This document shows positions 6,468-9,015 of a stretch of DNA of 9,015 nt, in pieces. How positions within the stretch are numbered: the first letter of the stretch is position 1; every line of letters begins with the position of its first letter. Origin of the DNA: Candidatus Zixiibacteriota bacterium (lineage in GTDB: Bacteria; SM23-81; DAOVCL01). The notes beneath the pieces are model-generated. The model saw only the letters and a list, made by a program, of their open reading frames with translations. It was not told the origin of the DNA and searched no databases. The stretch covers positions 1 to 9,015 of the forward strand of contig DAOVCL010000072.1 in assembly GCA_030670005.1 (NCBI GenBank), written 5' to 3'. The position numbers and the translations under genes are program-made.

Positions 6468-6842
6468 ATGGAAAAGATCTTAATAGTGGAGGATGAGGAG
6501 AGGACTTTAGCCCTTTATGAGAGGAGGCTAAAGAAGAAAGGTTACCAGGTTGTTCCTCTCGCCGATGGGAGAGAAACCTTGGAGAAGGTCAAGGAGGAAG
6601 AGCCTGATCTGGTGATTCTGGATGTCAAGATGGGTGATGTCGATGGCCTCCAGCTTTTAAGGGAGATCAAGGGACACCGTAAGTCCCTTCCCGTTATCCT
6701 AAACTCCGCCTACAGCATCTACAAGTGGGACTTCAAAAGTTGGATAGCGGACGCCTACATAGTGAAGTCATCGAACCTGGATGAGCTGGAATCGAAGATA
6801 GAGGAGATACTTCTTCCAATTAGCTCCGGAAGAAAGACCTGA
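6468..6842 (+). CDS. Stand-alone response regulator receiver (CheY-like)
   Basis: A 124-residue single receiver domain with no output domain. The acidic pair is Glu8/Asp9 in ILIVEDEE, the phospho-acceptor is Asp52 in VILDVKMGDVDG, the switch Ser80 is in LNSAY, and the conserved Lys100 is in YIVKSS. All needed residues are present. GGAGG at 6459-6463, directly after the kinase stop codon, sits four bases before the ATG, so the two genes are coupled. It most likely takes phosphate from the kinase just upstream. Without a DNA-binding or enzyme domain it must act by protein contact or pass phosphate on through a relay; the target is not in view. Confidence 0.92.
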   Translation: MEKILIVEDEERTLALYERRLKKKGYQVVPLADGRETLEKVKEEEPDLVILDVKMGDVDGLQLLREIKGHRKSLPVILNSAYSIYKWDFKSWIADAYIVKSSNLDELESKIEEILLPISSGRKT

Positions 6843-6869
6843 ACCCCACCTCCCAAGGGGGGAATCCCT

Positions 6870-6885
6870 TTGGCCATCAGGCCAA
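6870..6885 (+). repeat. Hairpin over a rejected TTG start
   Basis: TTGGCC (6870-6875), loop ATCA, GGCCAA (6880-6885) make a perfect 6-bp stem. It would bury the TTG codon at 6870, which is the longest possible start of the transporter frame. This helps decide for the TTG at 6924. It could also modestly lower translation between the signalling and transport genes. Confidence 0.4.
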
Positions 6886-6910
6886 GCCATCCTTCCCTCT
6901 ACTCTCCAAA

Positions 6911-6917
6911 AGGTGAT
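6911..6917 (+). promoter_or_regulatory. Ribosome binding site deciding the TTG start of the transporter
   Basis: AGGTGAT matches the 3' part of the Shine-Dalgarno consensus and lies seven bases before the TTG at 6924. It supports that start over the upstream TTG at 6870, whose site is only a run of G (6857-6862). Confidence 0.5.
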
Positions 6918-6923
6918 TCTGTA

Positions 6924-8171
6924 TTGTCAGTCACATCTATCAAATTCTTGATCCTGGGCATCTGTCTCTGCCTCTCCGCATTTTTTTCTGGGGCGGAGAC
7001 AGCCCTTTTCTCCCTCAGCCCTTTGACCATCAAGGCAATGGGAAAGAAGGGCAGGTTGATCTCTCAGATTATGGCCCAACCCAGAAGGAGCTTGATAACT
7101 ATCCTATTAGGCAATATGTTCGTGAACATCCTCGCCTCCAGCTTAGCTACATCTCTGGCCTTAGAGCTGTTTGGGGATCAAGGGTTAGCCATCTCCACAG
7201 GGGTAATGACTTTCCTCATCCTCATCTGGGGAGAGATTACCCCCAAGACCGCCTCCGCACATCACCCAGAAAAAATCTCCCTAATTGTAGCTCGCCCCCT
7301 CTACCTTTTCTCCCAGCTTATCTCCCCTCTGAGAAAGGTATTAGATAGTCTGACCCACCTCTTTTTGCGTGGGATGGGCGAAAGGGAAACCAGTAAAAGG
7401 ACAAGCTTTAGTGATGAGGAGTTGAAATTCTTGGTGAGCTTAGGCCATAAGGAAGGAAATATTGACTTAGTGGAAAGGGATCTTCTGCAGGGAATAATAG
7501 AGCTGGGAGGGACAACAGTCGATTATGTGATGACCCCCAGGAGAGAGATATTCTCCCTGGAGGCCTCCCTTCCCGTGAAGGAGGCGAAAATGATAGTTAA
7601 AAAAGGCGGATTTTCCCGCATCCCCGTCTGGGAGGACAAGGAGGAGAATATAGTAGGTATTCTCTATGCCAAGGATTTCATTCCTCACCTCTTTGAAGAT
7701 GGCTCAATGACCATAAGGAAGATCATTCGCCCACCCTACTTTATCCCGGAAAAAAGAAGAGCTATAGATGTCCTCCGGGAGTTCAAGAGGAAGAGGGTTC
7801 ATATCGCTCTGACAATCAACGAATATGGGGAGCTATCTGGTCTGGTGACAATGGATGATCTCCTCAGGGGGATATTAGGAGAGGCGGTGAGAAAGGGTAA
7901 GGGAGAAACCCTGCCCTACCGGTTCAGGAGAGATGGAGTGCTTGTCTGCCAGGCAGATATGGAGTTGGTCAAGTTCAATCGGGTCTTTGGGGCTGATCTC
8001 TCATCCTCCTCTTATCGCACTTTGGGGGGATACATTATGGAGAAGCTGGGGAGGATACCAAGGAGGGGAGAGAGGCTACGATTGGATGGATTAACCTTCC
8101 ATATATTAGGGGCTAAGCAGAACAGAATCGAGAGGGTAGAGGTGAGGAGAGGGAATGGACCAAAGGGATAA
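6924..8171 (+). CDS. CNNM/CorC (HlyC)-family membrane protein: DUF21, two CBS, CorC_HlyC
   Basis: A 415-residue inner-membrane protein. I chose the TTG at 6924 because it gives the usual short N-terminus before the first membrane segment; a TTG at 6870 would add 18 residues (MAIRPSHPS...) unlike the family. The DUF21 domain (about 6-150) has the hallmark FFSGAETALFSLS in helix 1, further helices near 52-82 and 85-107, and LIWGEITPK. A CBS pair covers about 200-318 (YVMTPRREI, FSRIPVWED, GLVTMDDLL). The C-terminal CorC_HlyC domain is about 330-410 (YRTLGGYIMEKLG, RLRLDGL). Relatives include CorC and CNNM proteins linked to Mg2+/Na+ or Co2+ transport or efflux; hemolysin in old names is misleading. 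It overlaps the next gene by 17 bases. By my count 26 of 35 arginines use AGG/AGA. Confidence 0.9.
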   Translation: MSVTSIKFLILGICLCLSAFFSGAETALFSLSPLTIKAMGKKGRLISQIMAQPRRSLITILLGNMFVNILASSLATSLALELFGDQGLAISTGVMTFLILIWGEITPKTASAHHPEKISLIVARPLYLFSQLISPLRKVLDSLTHLFLRGMGERETSKRTSFSDEELKFLVSLGHKEGNIDLVERDLLQGIIELGGTTVDYVMTPRREIFSLEASLPVKEAKMIVKKGGFSRIPVWEDKEENIVGILYAKDFIPHLFEDGSMTIRKIIRPPYFIPEKRRAIDVLREFKRKRVHIALTINEYGELSGLVTMDDLLRGILGEAVRKGKGETLPYRFRRDGVLVCQADMELVKFNRVFGADLSSSSYRTLGGYIMEKLGRIPRRGERLRLDGLTFHILGAKQNRIERVEVRRGNGPKG

Positions 8172-8631
8172 GCCAAGATTTGCCGCGGATTCCATGCTGG
8201 GCACTTTGGCCAAGTGGCTGCGGGTTATGGGCTATGACGCTCTCTACTTTCAGAGGGGGGAGGATGTTGAGCTGGAAAGGATCGCCCTACGAGAGGGAAG
8301 AACTCTCCTCACCAGAGATGGGGAGATAGTAAAGAGGGGAACCTGCCCATCTATTTTAATCAGGTCTGACCAGTTGCCCCAGCAACTGAGAGAGGTGATT
8401 GCCGAGCTAAGATTGAAGTGGGAAAGTAAGGTCTTCACCCGCTGTTTGGTCTGTAACCTCCCTTTGGTTCAAACGGAAAAGGAGAAGGTTAAAAACAGGG
8501 TCCCGCCTTATGTCTACCATACTCAGAAAAGGTTTATGATCTGTCCCGGGTGTAGGAGAATATATTGGCCCGGAACCCATTGGCAGAGGATGACGGAGAG
8601 GTTAAGGGAGATCGTAGGGGGTGGCCTATGA
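8155..8631 (+). CDS. Mut7-C RNase-fold (PIN-like, DUF82/COG1656) protein with zinc ribbon
   Basis: A 158-residue protein, full length for the family. The N-terminal PIN-like nuclease region has the signature FAADSMLGTLAKWLRVMGYD (Asp12 as an acidic active-site residue) and TLLTRDGEI (Asp55). The C-terminal part is a zinc ribbon with Cys97, Cys100, Cys130 and Cys133, then the conserved RRIYWPGTHWQRM. The family is named for the C-terminal domain of animal Mut-7 exonuclease and is predicted to be an RNase. Direct bacterial substrates are poorly known. GAGGAG at 8144-8149 is five bases before the ATG. The start overlaps the upstream transporter by 17 bases and the stop overlaps the next start (ATGA at 8628-8631), so it is translated in tight coupling with two membrane-protein genes. 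It probably acts in the cytoplasm. Confidence 0.9.
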   Translation: MDQRDKPRFAADSMLGTLAKWLRVMGYDALYFQRGEDVELERIALREGRTLLTRDGEIVKRGTCPSILIRSDQLPQQLREVIAELRLKWESKVFTRCLVCNLPLVQTEKEKVKNRVPPYVYHTQKRFMICPGCRRIYWPGTHWQRMTERLREIVGGGL

Positions 8632-9015
8632 TCTATCTCTACCTGGGGGGGATAATCCTGGCCATTGGGCTGTCTGGTTTCTTCTCCGGCTCTGAGACCG
8701 CCCTTATCTCCTGCAACAGGTGGAAGATAAAGAGCCAAGCCCATCAGGGCAAAAGGGGGGCTCTTCTCATAGACAACCTCTTAGAGAGACCAGGGCGAAT
8801 ATTAAGCACTACCCTGGTGGGCACTAACCTTTTCGTCATCTCTGCCTCTGCGCTCACCACTGGCCTTCTCTCCCATTATCTGCAGGGAGAGGTATTCCTT
8901 CTCTCCACCATCATCCTCACCCCCATCCTGCTCATCTGGGGGGAGATCATCCCTAAGTCATTCTTTTACACCCATTCCGACCGCTGGATTTCCTCCCTAT
9001 CCAGGCCTCTATGGT
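8628..9015 (+). CDS. Second CNNM/DUF21 membrane protein (3' partial)
   Basis: The frame opens with ATG at 8628, sharing ATGA with the stop of the Mut7-C gene, and is still open at the window end (129 codons plus one base). GGGGG at 8616-8620 is a modest ribosome site. The N-terminus MIYLYLGGIILAIGLSGFF leads into FFSGSETALISCNRWKIKS, followed by a second hydrophobic stretch (STTLVGTNLFVISASAL), a third (FLLSTIILTPILLIWGEIIPKS) and RPLW. These match, in order, the DUF21 landmarks of the transporter upstream (FFSGAETALFS, GNMFVN, LIWGEITPK, RPLY), so the two are paralogues. CBS and CorC_HlyC domains would be expected beyond the edge. A metal-ion transport or efflux role is inferred from the family. 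Confidence 0.88.
   Translation, partial: MIYLYLGGIILAIGLSGFFSGSETALISCNRWKIKSQAHQGKRGALLIDNLLERPGRILSTTLVGTNLFVISASALTTGLLSHYLQGEVFLLSTIILTPILLIWGEIIPKSFFYTHSDRWISSLSRPLW

Noticed and set aside
6870..6923. TTG at 6870 as the start of the first CNNM protein
   Set aside because: It would add a polar tail not typical of the family and is buried in a hairpin; the TTG at 6924 has a better site and N-terminus. Not fully excluded.

Overview
This window looks like a contig from an uncultured bacterium, probably FCB-group or a neighbouring candidate phylum such as KSB1. Two proteins in the left half end in type IX secretion (T9SS) type A sorting domains of the YPNPFN...LEIYNILGQ...SGIYFYRL kind, which are typical of Bacteroidetes/Ignavibacteria/KSB1-like lineages. 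The right half (from about 4.2 kb) is more G- and purine-rich on the coding strand and uses AGG/AGA for most arginines. This could be host variation, transfer, or an assembly join. I cannot assign a species.

Left region (1-3070): two secreted-protein genes on the + strand. The first is cut by the window's left edge. It reads through the end of a parallel beta-helix domain into a Fes-type alpha/beta-hydrolase esterase and then a T9SS sorting domain. The second encodes a signal peptide, an endonuclease/exonuclease/phosphatase domain and a closely similar sorting domain (66 of 81 residues identical). Both products should be exported by Sec, then T9SS, to the cell surface or medium.

Middle region (3071-4234): about 1.16 kb with no convincing gene but much nucleic-acid structure. 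It holds a MITE-like segment with perfect 12-bp inverted ends, a strong orphan intrinsic terminator with a competing upstream hairpin, a cluster of consecutive hairpins that can re-pair with each other, and a separate 11-bp inverted repeat. It ends in a clear sigma70-type promoter.

Right region (4235-9015): six tightly spaced or overlapping + strand genes, plausibly one operon from that promoter. They encode a lipoprotein of the DJ-1/PfpI family, a soluble histidine kinase with an N-terminal cysteine-rich (two-CW-like) module and a GAF domain, a stand-alone receiver, a CNNM/CorC-type membrane protein (DUF21-CBS-CBS-CorC_HlyC), a Mut7-C RNase-fold protein with a zinc ribbon, and the start of a second CNNM/DUF21 protein cut by the right edge. 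The first three suggest a redox or electrophile stress-sensing unit. The last three form a metal-transport/RNase cluster with the paralogous transporters on either side of the RNase-like gene. No rRNA, tRNA, CRISPR array or complete insertion sequence was seen.
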